64,000 bases of DNA from Pseudomonadota bacterium. GTDB taxonomy: Bacteria; Pseudomonadota; Gammaproteobacteria; Burkholderiales; Rhodocyclaceae. Below the pieces are notes generated by a model, which was given only the letters and a program-made list of their open reading frames with translations, did not search any database and was not told where the DNA came from. Where the stretch lies: the NCBI GenBank assembly GCA_008501585.1, contig QQUN01000018.1, positions 1-64,000 on the forward strand. Direction: 5' to 3'. Position numbers and translations under genes: made by a program. Numbering within the stretch: position 1 is the first letter of the stretch; each line of letters begins with the position of its first letter. This document shows, piece after piece, positions 16,291 through 24,641 of this stretch.

Positions 16291-19200
16291 ACATACGACG
16301 TTCGTTCTATCTGATGGCCTGTCTGGTGGCCCTGGCGTCGGCCGGGGCCGGCTACTGGCAACTGGCGGACAGCCGCGCCAAGCTGCAGGCCGTCGAGTGG
16401 ATCCACGAGGCCAACCGTGTGGCCGACGCGGCGCAGCAGGTCAGCGCCAGCCTGGCGATGGAGCGGGGGATCACCGCCGCCATTCTGGCCAATCCGGGCG
16501 ATGCCCATGCCTCGATGCGGGCCGAGATGCGCCGTGCGCGGGCCTCGGCCGACGTGTACCAGAACCGCCTGAGCGCGATTGCCGACGCCTTGAGCCGTCG
16601 CGACATTGCCCACCCGCTGCTGTCCAAGCTGCGGGAGATGCGCCAGATCCGCCATCACATGGACGCGCTGCGTGCGACGGTCGATGCCCGTCTCGACGGG
16701 CAGGACAACCGGCTGGAGGCAGAGCACTGGATCGAGCAGATGACCGAGCGTATCGGCAGCCTGCAGGACTTGGCCGCGATCAGCATGCAACCGCTTCGCG
16801 ACAACCGCTACACGCTGGCCTCGGCGCTGGTGATCAAGGACGTGCTGTTCACGCTCAGCGAGTATGCCGGCCGCGAGCGCGCCGCCATCGGCGTGGCGGT
16901 TGCCCGCAATACGCCCCTCAGTGCGTTTGCGTGGCGCGCGCTCGAGGACCAGCGCGTGGTGGCCGACCGGGCGCGACAACGCGCAGAGGCCATCCTGGCG
17001 CACCAACCTGCCACGCCTGACCTGGTGCAGGCGCGGCTGCGTTTCGAGGTGGACTACCTGGGGCGCTACGAGGCGCTGCGCGAGCAGATCCTGGCCAGTA
17101 GCCTGGCCGGCGAGCCGTACCCGGTCGATGCCGAACAGTGGTACCGCGAGGCCACGGTGGGGGTCGATTCCATCCTTGGCCTGTCGTCGGCGCTCAGTGC
17201 GCAGTTCGAGGCCGACATTGCCGGGTTGCGCAGTCATGCCGTGACCACGCAGGGCATGCTGATCCTGCTGTTCCTGGCCATGGCGGTGTTGTTTTGCGTG
17301 GCCGTGCAGGGGGTCCGCCGCCGTGTGCTGCATCCGCTGCGGGCGCTGGAGTCGGCCGCGGCGACCATCGCCGGTGGCGATCTGTCGCAGTCGCTACCCG
17401 TGCAGCGGGACGACGAGCTGGGGCGCCTGGGGCAGGCCTTCGAGCGGATGCGCCAGGCATTGCTGGCGGACCAGCGCCGGCGCGAACGCGATACCGAAGC
17501 CTTGCGCAAGCTCAACGCGCTGATCGAACAAAGCGCCACGGCGATGATCGTCTCCGACGCCAATGGCGTGATTGAATACGCCAACTCGCCCTTCGTCGCC
17601 ATCACCGGCTATACGCGGGAGGAGGCGATCGGCCGCAAGGCTGGTTTCTGGCGCTCGGAACGCACCTCGGCTGCCCTGTACCGCCAGATGTGGGAGACCG
17701 CGCTGGCCGGCAAGGTGTGGGAAGGCGAGATGATCAACCGGCGCAAGAATGGCGAGCTGTACTGGGCGTCGATGATTCTCAGCCCGGTCAGCGACGAGGC
17801 GGGCCGGATCACGCATTTCATCAGCGTCCAGAGCGATATCAGCGAACGCCGGCGCATCGAGGAACGGCTCAATTTCCTGTCGGCCTACGACGAGCTGACC
17901 GGCCTGCCCAACCGCAGCCTGCTGGCGCAGCGTTTTGCCGAGATCAGCCCGGAGGCCGAACACCGCGGGACAATGATCGGCTTCGTCACCATCGGCATTG
18001 GCCGTTTCAAGCGCATCAACGACAGCCTCGGGCGCGATGTGGGCGACCAGTTGCTCAAGGTGATCGCCCAGCGACTCGGCGACTGTGTCGATGCGGCCGA
18101 TACGGTGTCACGCCATGCCGGCACCGAGTTCGTGGTGATGGTGCCCGATCTCGTGTTGCGCGACCAGTTGCATGACAAGGTCGCGCGCATCATCGAAACC
18201 CTGAACCTGCCCGTGGTCATCCAGGGCGAACGCCTGCAGCCGACCATCAACGCCGGCATCAGCCTGCTGCCGCACGATGGCGGCAACCTGGACGTCCTGC
18301 TGCGCAAGGCCAACATCGCCTTGCACCATGCCGAGCGCCATGGCCTGGCCACCTGTCTGTGCACCGACGCGCTCGACCAGGATGCCCAGGAACGGCTCGC
18401 GCTGGAGGGGGCGCTGCGCACCTCGCTCGAATCCTCCGCGCTGGAGCTGCATTACCAGCCCAAGGTGGACCTGCTCACCGGGCGTGTCGTCGGCGTCGAG
18501 GCGCTGGCGCGCTGGGCGCATCCGCTCACCCATGAGCAGGTGCCCCCGTCGCGCTTCATCCCCATCGCCGAGGAAAGCGGCCTGATCCAGCATCTGGGGG
18601 CATGGGCGCTGCGCCAGGCCTGCCGGCAGAACAAGGCCTGGCTCGATGCCGGGTTGCCGCGCGTGGTGGTCGCCGTGAATGTGTCGGCCAACCAGTTGCG
18701 CCAGCCGGGCCTGGTCGACACCGTGGCCGAGATCCTGAATGACACCGGCCTGCCACCGGCGCTGCTGGAGCTCGAGCTGACCGAGAGCGCGCTGATGGAA
18801 GACCCCGAGCAGGCCAACGAGGTGTTGTGCCGGCTCAAGGCATTGGGCCTGCGCCTGGCCATTGACGACTTCGGCACCGGCTATTCCAGCCTGGCCTATC
18901 TGAGCCAGTTCCCGGTCGATCAGCTCAAGATCGACCGCAGCTTCATCAAGCAGATCACCTCGGATGCTGCCTCCGAGGCCATCTCCACCTCGGTGATCGC
19001 GCTGGCCCACCAGATGGGATTGCGGGTCATCGCCGAAGGCGTCGAGACCGAGTCTCAGCTGGCCTTCCTCAGCCGCCACGGCTGCGACGAAATCCAGGGT
19101 TACTACTACAGCGCGCCGATTCCCGCCTCGGCCCTGGCGGTGCTCCTTGGCAGCGGACGACAGCTGGTGCCCACGGAAAGCACGGATGCCGAGCGCACCT

Positions 19201-19658
19201 TGCTGGTCGTCGACGACGAACCCGCCGTGCTGGCAATGATGACGCTCGCCCTCGACGGGCAGGGCTACCGTGTGCTGACCGCCCGCAGCGCGCGGGAGGC
19301 GCTGGCGCTCATGGCCAGCAATGCGGTGCAGGTGATCGTGACCGACCAGCGCATGCCGGAAATGGACGGCGCCGAACTGCTCCAGCGTGTCAGCAACCGC
19401 TATCCGGACACCTTGCGCATCGTGCTCTCCGGGTATGCCGACACGGAGCATCTGCACAATGCGGTCAGGAGCGGCGAAATCTACAAGTTCTTCACCAAGC
19501 CGTGGGACGAAGCGCACCTGCGCAAACAGGTCAGCGACGCGTTCGCCCACCAGGCCAGCCGCGCGGCCGCCCGTCGCCCGGCCGCCGGTGCCGATCGTCA
19601 GCCGCGTCGCGAGGCGTTTTCGTCCGGACCGCCGGATACCGGTCGCGGACGGCGCTGA
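16287..19658 (+). CDS. NIT-HAMP-PAS-GGDEF(degenerate)-EAL-REC protein
   Basis: Large c-di-GMP protein of 1123 aa. TM1 (about 7-25), a periplasmic all-helical domain resembling NIT sensors (ASLAMERGITAAILANP), TM2 (about 320-340), HAMP, a PAS domain (NALIEQSATAMIVSDANGVIE), a GGDEF domain whose active-site loop reads AGTEF (residues 611-615), and an EAL domain with VEALARW, LTESALMED, DDFGTGYSS and AEGVET intact. A C-terminal REC domain of RpfG/HD-type lineage follows (VVDDEPAV, IVTDQRMPEMDG, KFFTKPWD). The changed GGDEF loop suggests no cyclase activity, so it probably acts as a regulated phosphodiesterase. The start is the ATG at 16287, coupled to the leader ORF. Confidence 0.9.
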   Translation: MNIRRSFYLMACLVALASAGAGYWQLADSRAKLQAVEWIHEANRVADAAQQVSASLAMERGITAAILANPGDAHASMRAEMRRARASADVYQNRLSAIADALSRRDIAHPLLSKLREMRQIRHHMDALRATVDARLDGQDNRLEAEHWIEQMTERIGSLQDLAAISMQPLRDNRYTLASALVIKDVLFTLSEYAGRERAAIGVAVARNTPLSAFAWRALEDQRVVADRARQRAEAILAHQPATPDLVQARLRFEVDYLGRYEALREQILASSLAGEPYPVDAEQWYREATVGVDSILGLSSALSAQFEADIAGLRSHAVTTQGMLILLFLAMAVLFCVAVQGVRRRVLHPLRALESAAATIAGGDLSQSLPVQRDDELGRLGQAFERMRQALLADQRRRERDTEALRKLNALIEQSATAMIVSDANGVIEYANSPFVAITGYTREEAIGRKAGFWRSERTSAALYRQMWETALAGKVWEGEMINRRKNGELYWASMILSPVSDEAGRITHFISVQSDISERRRIEERLNFLSAYDELTGLPNRSLLAQRFAEISPEAEHRGTMIGFVTIGIGRFKRINDSLGRDVGDQLLKVIAQRLGDCVDAADTVSRHAGTEFVVMVPDLVLRDQLHDKVARIIETLNLPVVIQGERLQPTINAGISLLPHDGGNLDVLLRKANIALHHAERHGLATCLCTDALDQDAQERLALEGALRTSLESSALELHYQPKVDLLTGRVVGVEALARWAHPLTHEQVPPSRFIPIAEESGLIQHLGAWALRQACRQNKAWLDAGLPRVVVAVNVSANQLRQPGLVDTVAEILNDTGLPPALLELELTESALMEDPEQANEVLCRLKALGLRLAIDDFGTGYSSLAYLSQFPVDQLKIDRSFIKQITSDAASEAISTSVIALAHQMGLRVIAEGVETESQLAFLSRHGCDEIQGYYYSAPIPASALAVLLGSGRQLVPTESTDAERTLLVVDDEPAVLAMMTLALDGQGYRVLTARSAREALALMASNAVQVIVTDQRMPEMDGAELLQRVSNRYPDTLRIVLSGYADTEHLHNAVRSGEIYKFFTKPWDEAHLRKQVSDAFAHQASRAAARRPAAGADRQPRREAFSSGPPDTGRGRR

Positions 19659-19686
19659 CCGAGTCGTGCAGCCGCGTCGGGCCGGC

Positions 19687-20166
19687 TCAGCGGCCGGGCG
19701 GGAAGTTGTCCGCGGTGCGCTGGCCAATGCGCTCGAGCAAGGCCTGCCCTGCGCGGCCCCCCGGAGATGCGCCGCCCGGCGGCCGATAGACGAGGTGAAT
19801 GCGTGGCTCGCCCGGACCCGCGAGTTGGTAGATCGCGACGGTGAGCGGGCAGCGGGCGATGTTCTCGGGGGCCTCGCGCACCAGCTGGCTGGCTACCAGG
19901 ACGCTGCAGAACGCGAACACCTCGGCATGGCGGTAAACGGCGGCACCGTGGTGCACATCGGCATCGGTGCGGGCCAGCATCTGGCCGAAATCGCTCACCG
20001 ACGACACGCGCAGCCCTTCGTCGATGATGGCGTCGGTCAGCGCAATGCGTGCCGTGGCGTAGTCGCGGGTGTTGAGATGGCGGACGACCGTGTCGTCGGC
20101 GCGGGCCGGCGGCGCCGGCGCGAGTATCAGGCCGAGCGCGAGACACACTGCGAGATGACGGGGCAT
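19687..20166 (-). CDS. DUF302 family periplasmic protein
   Basis: Protein of 159 aa with a signal peptide (AVCLALGLILAPAPPARAD). The DUF302 (TT1751-like) fold region includes VFAFCSVLVASQLVREAPENIARCPLTVAIYQL. DUF302 proteins bind small ligands or have unknown function; no catalytic residues are known. Two cysteines in that segment could form a disulfide. It follows the porin gene on the same strand, separated by a terminator, so it is probably a single unit. Confidence 0.78.
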   Translation of the reverse strand: MPRHLAVCLALGLILAPAPPARADDTVVRHLNTRDYATARIALTDAIIDEGLRVSSVSDFGQMLARTDADVHHGAAVYRHAEVFAFCSVLVASQLVREAPENIARCPLTVAIYQLAGPGEPRIHLVYRPPGGASPGGRAGQALLERIGQRTADNFPPGR

Positions 20167-20205
20167 GGTGTTTTCCCGAAGGACGTACAGCGATTCTAGC
20201 GCGCC

Positions 20206-20233
20206 AAAAAAGACGGCGCCCGAAGGCGCCGTT
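20206..20233 (-). terminator. Intrinsic terminator of the porin gene
   Basis: On the minus strand AACGGCGCC-TTCG-GGCGCCGTC is followed by TTTTTT (20211-20206). The tetraloop and perfect stem make it strong. Confidence 0.9.
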
Positions 20234-20265
20234 CAAGTCGAGGGAGATCGAATTTTCTGGTGCGA

Positions 20266-21438
20266 TCAGAAGAAGACGATGCCCCCGAGGGAGATGGTGC
20301 GCGTCTTCAGGTCGCCGTTGCCGCCGGAGTTGATGGCATCCGGGCCGCTGGCCTTTTCCTGGTTGTATTCGGCCACCAGGGTGATGTACTTGTTGAGCGT
20401 GTGATAGACGCCCAGCGTGGTGCCGCGGAACTTGTTGCTACCGGTGAGCGTGCCGCCCTTGTCCTTGTTCTCGCCGTAGTTCAGGCCGACCTTGGTGGCG
20501 CCGAACTTGTAGGTGCCTTGCAGGAAATAGCCGGAGCTGTCGGTCTCGCCGTTGGGCGAGTGGAACAGGGCGCCGACGGTCGACAGGCCCAGGCCCTTGC
20601 CGTTGAAGCCATAGGCCAGCGCCTCGAACTGGCCGAAGGCCATCTTGGCGCCCAGCTCGAAGCCGCGGGCGCTGAAGGTCTTGGTGTTCGACAGGCCTTC
20701 GTCGGTGCTCTGGTGGAGCAGGCCGGCCCACACCGAACCCGGGTTGTTGCCTTGCCAGTCATAGCTGGCGATGGCCTGCACGCCCGGGCTGGAGGTCTCG
20801 CCGCTGCCGATGAAGTCGCTCGGCTGGAAGATGCCGACCGAGGCCGAGAAGCCGCTCATGTCGGGCGTGGAGTAGGTGATCTGCGGCTGGAAGCCGGTGT
20901 ACATGTAGCCGTGGCCGATCATGCCGAAGGTGGTGTTGTACGGGATCGAGGCGTTGGTGTTGCCGCCCATGCCCAGCAGCGTCATGTCGGAGAGGATCAC
21001 CTTCTGGCCGAACAGGCCGATGTCGCGACCGATCTTGACGGTGCCCATGTCGGCGTTGCCGAACTGGAAGTACAGGTTACGCACGTCGATCTGCGAATAC
21101 GGGTCCTGACGACCGTTGCCGCTCTTGGAGATCGGCAGGCCGACCACGCTCGAATCGTTGTTCAGGCCCGGCGCAAAGCCCACGTGCGCCTTGATGTCCA
21201 GCCCCTCGGCCTTGGTGGTGAACACAAAGTTGATCCAGCCCGGCAGCAGGCCATTGGTGATGCCCGAGTTGTTGACCTTGCCGCGATCGTCCTCGGCGGT
21301 TCGGAAGGCGTAGAAGCCGTTGACCGTGGCGTTGATGTCCAGGGTCTTGTCGCCTTCGCTGAAGCTGACGGCGCCGGCACAGCCCGAGGCCGCGATGAGG
21401 GCCACGCCAACGGCGCGAGCGATGAGCGTTTTCTGCAT
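20266..21438 (-). CDS. Outer membrane porin-like beta-barrel protein
   Basis: 390-aa protein with a signal peptide (ARAVGVALIAASGCAGAV) and a C-terminal sequence SLGGIVFF ending in Phe, the signature recognised by BamA. Alternating hydrophobic strands and motifs such as GWINFVFTTKAEGLDIKAHVGF and VKIGRDIGLFGQKVILSDMT resemble Gram-negative porins of betaproteobacteria with unassigned substrate. A GGAGACAAACAC ribosome site precedes the ATG. It is monocistronic with its own terminator. The solute specificity cannot be read from sequence. Confidence 0.85.
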   Translation of the reverse strand: MQKTLIARAVGVALIAASGCAGAVSFSEGDKTLDINATVNGFYAFRTAEDDRGKVNNSGITNGLLPGWINFVFTTKAEGLDIKAHVGFAPGLNNDSSVVGLPISKSGNGRQDPYSQIDVRNLYFQFGNADMGTVKIGRDIGLFGQKVILSDMTLLGMGGNTNASIPYNTTFGMIGHGYMYTGFQPQITYSTPDMSGFSASVGIFQPSDFIGSGETSSPGVQAIASYDWQGNNPGSVWAGLLHQSTDEGLSNTKTFSARGFELGAKMAFGQFEALAYGFNGKGLGLSTVGALFHSPNGETDSSGYFLQGTYKFGATKVGLNYGENKDKGGTLTGSNKFRGTTLGVYHTLNKYITLVAEYNQEKASGPDAINSGGNGDLKTRTISLGGIVFF

Positions 21439-21824
21439 GTGTTTGTCTCCAATGCTTGATCGTTATCGAATGTCCGCGCCCGAAGCGCGGTCGCCTCCCT
21501 GTGACGGATGAGCTCCACCGTCGTCACGGCGCAGCCAATCCATCGCGATGTTCGTGCCCGCTTCGCGCCAACGCGTCGCTCGTCGCGGCCAGAACGCCGC
21601 CAAGCCCATGGGGGCGCGGCTTTTCTGAGGGAGGCTACCCATGCCGGGTGGATCGGCCGGCGCGGCGGCTGTCCAGCAAATGGACACCCCTGCTGCGCTA
21701 TGTGGCAGGTGCCCGCCGAACAGGGGGCGGGAGGCCACCCGGGTGCGGCCGTTTTCCGGGCGCTTGCTCCGGCTCGGGGCTCGGCGGTAAGGTGGGGCAC
21801 CCCGGGCAGCCTTCCGGAGCACCC
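21439..21824. other. 386-bp divergent intergenic region (porin / ACP-ligase fusion)
   Basis: No gene is supported, although the ligase frame stays open through it. It holds a GC hairpin (CCGCGC/GCGCGG near 21473-21489, minus-strand leader of the porin), a GTGACG/CGTCAC dyad around 21500-21527, and a clean dyad TGTCCA-N5-TGGACA at 21670-21686 that could be an operator for the downstream gene. No convincing sigma-70 or sigma-54 promoter was found. Confidence 0.4.
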
Positions 21825-24617
21825 ATGACGCACGCCCCCGACGCGGAACCCTCCCACGATGCCGAGCGGCTGCTGCAGCTGGTCGACGCGCTGGCCGGCG
21901 AGCTGCGGCCGGGCGCACAGCTGCGTGCCGGGCTCGACAGCCAGCTCGACCGCGACCTCGGCCTCGACAGCCTGGCGCGGGTCGAGCTGCTGGCGCGGGT
22001 CGAGCGCGTATTCGATGTACACCTGCCGAGTGAGGTGCTGGGCAGCGCGCAGACCCCGCGCGATGTGCTCGCCGCGCTCGCCGCGGCCGGCCATGTGCCC
22101 CGGTCGGCACCTGCCGGGGCCGACCGGGAGGCGGCACCGGCGCGCCTGGCCGGCCTGCCCGACGAGGCGCCGCGCCTCATCGAGGTGCTCGACTGGCATG
22201 TGGCACGCCATCCCGACCGGGTGCACGTCACCTTCTACCGCGCGCCCGACGCCACCGAGACGCTGAGCTACGCCCAGCTGGCCGAGGCCGGGCGCGGCAT
22301 GGCCGCCGCGCTGAGCCGCGCCGGAGTGGGGCCAGGCGACTGCGTGGCGCTCATGCTGCCCTCGGGGCTCGATTTCTTCCGCTGCTTTTTCGGCATCCTC
22401 ATGGCCGGCGCCGTGCCGGTGCCCATGTATCCGCCGGCACGCCCGGCCCAGCTCGAGGACCACCTGCTGCGCCAGGCCGGCATCCTGCGCAACTGCGAAG
22501 CGCGGGTGCTGATCACCTTCGACACCGTGCGCCCGCTGGCACGCATGCTCACCGGACTGTCGCCTAGCCTGCACCATGTGCTCACCCCGGCCGAGCTCGA
22601 CGCCCCGCCCGGTGCGGTGGCCGTCACCGGTGCCGACGACCTGGCGCTGATCCAGTACACCTCGGGCTCCACCGGCGACCCCAAGGGCGTGATGCTCAGC
22701 CACCGCAACCTGCTGGCCAACATCCGCGCCTGGGGGCGGGCGATCGGCCTGGGCTCGACCGACGTGGCGGTGAGCTGGCTGCCGCTCTACCACGACATGG
22801 GGCTGATCGGTGCCTGGCTGGGCAGCCTGTACCACGGCTGCCCGCTGGTGCTGATGTCACCGCTCGATTTCCTGGCCCGGCCCGAGCGCTGGCTGTGGGC
22901 CATCCACCGGCACCGCGGCACGGTCACCGCCGCGCCCAATTTCGCCTTCGAGCTGTGCGTCAAGCGCTTGGCCGACCAGTCGCTCGACGGGCTCGACCTG
23001 TCCTCATGGCGCCTGGCGGCCAATGGCGCCGAGCCGGTCAGCGCCGACACCCTGGCGCGCTTTGCGCAGACGTTTGCCCGTTGCGGCTTGCGCCCCGAGG
23101 CGCTGGCGCCGGTCTACGGGCTGGCCGAGTCGACCGTCGGCCTGTGCGTGCCGCCGCCCGGGCGCGGCGTGCGTGTGGACCGCGTGGCGCCCGAGCCGAT
23201 GCGCAGCCGCGGCGTAGCCGAACCGGTGGCCGAGGGTGCCGACGCGTTGCGCTTCATCGCTTGCGGCCCACCCTTGCCCGAGCACCGTGTGCGCGTGGTC
23301 GACGCCGCCGGCCGGCCGCTGCCCGAGCGGCGGGTGGGGCGGCTGCAGTTCTGCGGCCCCTCGGCCACCCGCGGCTACTACCGCAACCCGGCTGCCAGCG
23401 CCCGGCTGGTGGAAGACGGCTGGCTGGTGACCGGCGACTATGCCTATCTCGCCGATGGCGAGGTGTACATCACCGGTCGCGAGAAGGACCTCATCATCCG
23501 CGGCGGGCGCAATTTCTACCCCTACGACCTGGAGCAGCTCATCGGTGAGCTGCATGGCGTGCGCAAGGGCTGCGTGGCGGTGTTCGGCGTGGTGGATGCG
23601 CAGGCGGCCGACGAAAAGCTGGTGGTGGTGGCCGAGACGCGCGAAGCGGACGCCGCACAACGCGCCGCGCTGGAGCAACGCATTGCCGGCGCGGCGGTGG
23701 CGCAGATCGGGGTGCCGCCCGATGTGGTGGTGCTGGCGCCGCCGCATGCAGTACTGAAAACATCCAGCGGCAAGCTGCGCCGCGCGGCGGTGCGCGAGGC
23801 CTACCTGAACGGCACGCTGGGCGCCTCGACCCGGCCCACCTGGCTGCAGCTGCTGCGGCTGCAGGCGGCCAGCACCCGTGGCCATCTGCGCAGCGCCCTG
23901 AGCTGGCTGGGCGAGCAGGCCTACGGCGCCTGGGTGTGGGCGCTGTTCTGGTTGCTGGCGCCGCTGGCGGCGCTGGCCATCTTCGCCTTGCCCGGCCTGG
24001 GCGCCCGCTGGCGCGTCACCCACTGGCTGGCGCGGGCGTTTCAGCGCGGTAGCGGCTGCCCGCTCAGGGTCAGTGGTCTTGAACACCTGCCGTCCGGCCC
24101 AGTGCTGCTGGTGGCCAACCACGCGAGCTACGCCGATGGCCTGGTGCTGGGGGCGGCGCTGCCGGCGCCGGTGGCCTTCGTGGCCAAGGGGGAGTTCAGG
24201 CACAACCGGGTGATGCGCCCGCTGTTCGAGCGCATGGGTGCGCACTTCGTGGCGCGCTTTGACTCACAGCAGGGCGTGGCCGACCTCGACGCCATGGGCG
24301 AGATCGCCCGCCATCCGCCGCCGCTGCTGTTCTTTGCCGAAGGCACCTTCGGCAGCAGCCCCGGCCTGCGCGGCTTCCGGCTCGGCGCCTTCCAGATCGC
24401 CACGCGCTACCGGCTGCCGGTGGTGCCGGTGGCAATCGCCGGCACCCGCGCGGTGCTGCCGGCTGGCTCATGGCGGCCGCGGCGCGGGCCGCTGGCGGTG
24501 ACGATCTGCCCGCCAGTGATGCCGCAGGGCGAGGCCTGGCACGACATGCTCGCGCTGCGTGATGCAGTGCGCGAGGCCATCCTGGCCCACTGCGGCGAGG
24601 GCGACGCGGGCGGCTGA
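21825..24617 (+). CDS. ACP - fatty-acyl-AMP ligase - PlsC-type acyltransferase fusion
   Basis: A 930-aa three-domain enzyme. Residues ~15-85 are an acyl carrier protein with the phosphopantetheine Ser in LGLDSLARVELL (Ser49). Residues ~120-660 are an adenylate-forming ligase of the FAAL type, with YTSGSTGDPKGV, PVPMYPPARPAQLEDHLLRQ, GYYRNP, TGDYAYLADGEVYITGREKD and the C-terminal Lys in TSSGKLRR. After a hydrophobic segment (WALFWLLAPLAALAIFALPG) comes an LPLAT/PlsC domain with NHASYADG (HX4D) and FAEGTFGSSPGL. The likely cycle is fatty acid to acyl-AMP to acyl-ACP in cis, then transfer to a lipid or other hydroxyl acceptor at the membrane. The order differs from Aas, where the acyltransferase comes first. 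The ATG at 21825 matches the ACP start. Confidence 0.88.
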   Translation: MTHAPDAEPSHDAERLLQLVDALAGELRPGAQLRAGLDSQLDRDLGLDSLARVELLARVERVFDVHLPSEVLGSAQTPRDVLAALAAAGHVPRSAPAGADREAAPARLAGLPDEAPRLIEVLDWHVARHPDRVHVTFYRAPDATETLSYAQLAEAGRGMAAALSRAGVGPGDCVALMLPSGLDFFRCFFGILMAGAVPVPMYPPARPAQLEDHLLRQAGILRNCEARVLITFDTVRPLARMLTGLSPSLHHVLTPAELDAPPGAVAVTGADDLALIQYTSGSTGDPKGVMLSHRNLLANIRAWGRAIGLGSTDVAVSWLPLYHDMGLIGAWLGSLYHGCPLVLMSPLDFLARPERWLWAIHRHRGTVTAAPNFAFELCVKRLADQSLDGLDLSSWRLAANGAEPVSADTLARFAQTFARCGLRPEALAPVYGLAESTVGLCVPPPGRGVRVDRVAPEPMRSRGVAEPVAEGADALRFIACGPPLPEHRVRVVDAAGRPLPERRVGRLQFCGPSATRGYYRNPAASARLVEDGWLVTGDYAYLADGEVYITGREKDLIIRGGRNFYPYDLEQLIGELHGVRKGCVAVFGVVDAQAADEKLVVVAETREADAAQRAALEQRIAGAAVAQIGVPPDVVVLAPPHAVLKTSSGKLRRAAVREAYLNGTLGASTRPTWLQLLRLQAASTRGHLRSALSWLGEQAYGAWVWALFWLLAPLAALAIFALPGLGARWRVTHWLARAFQRGSGCPLRVSGLEHLPSGPVLLVANHASYADGLVLGAALPAPVAFVAKGEFRHNRVMRPLFERMGAHFVARFDSQQGVADLDAMGEIARHPPPLLFFAEGTFGSSPGLRGFRLGAFQIATRYRLPVVPVAIAGTRAVLPAGSWRPRRGPLAVTICPPVMPQGEAWHDMLALRDAVREAILAHCGEGDAGG

Positions 24618-24641
24618 GGCGGCCGCCCGCAGTAGCGCCGC

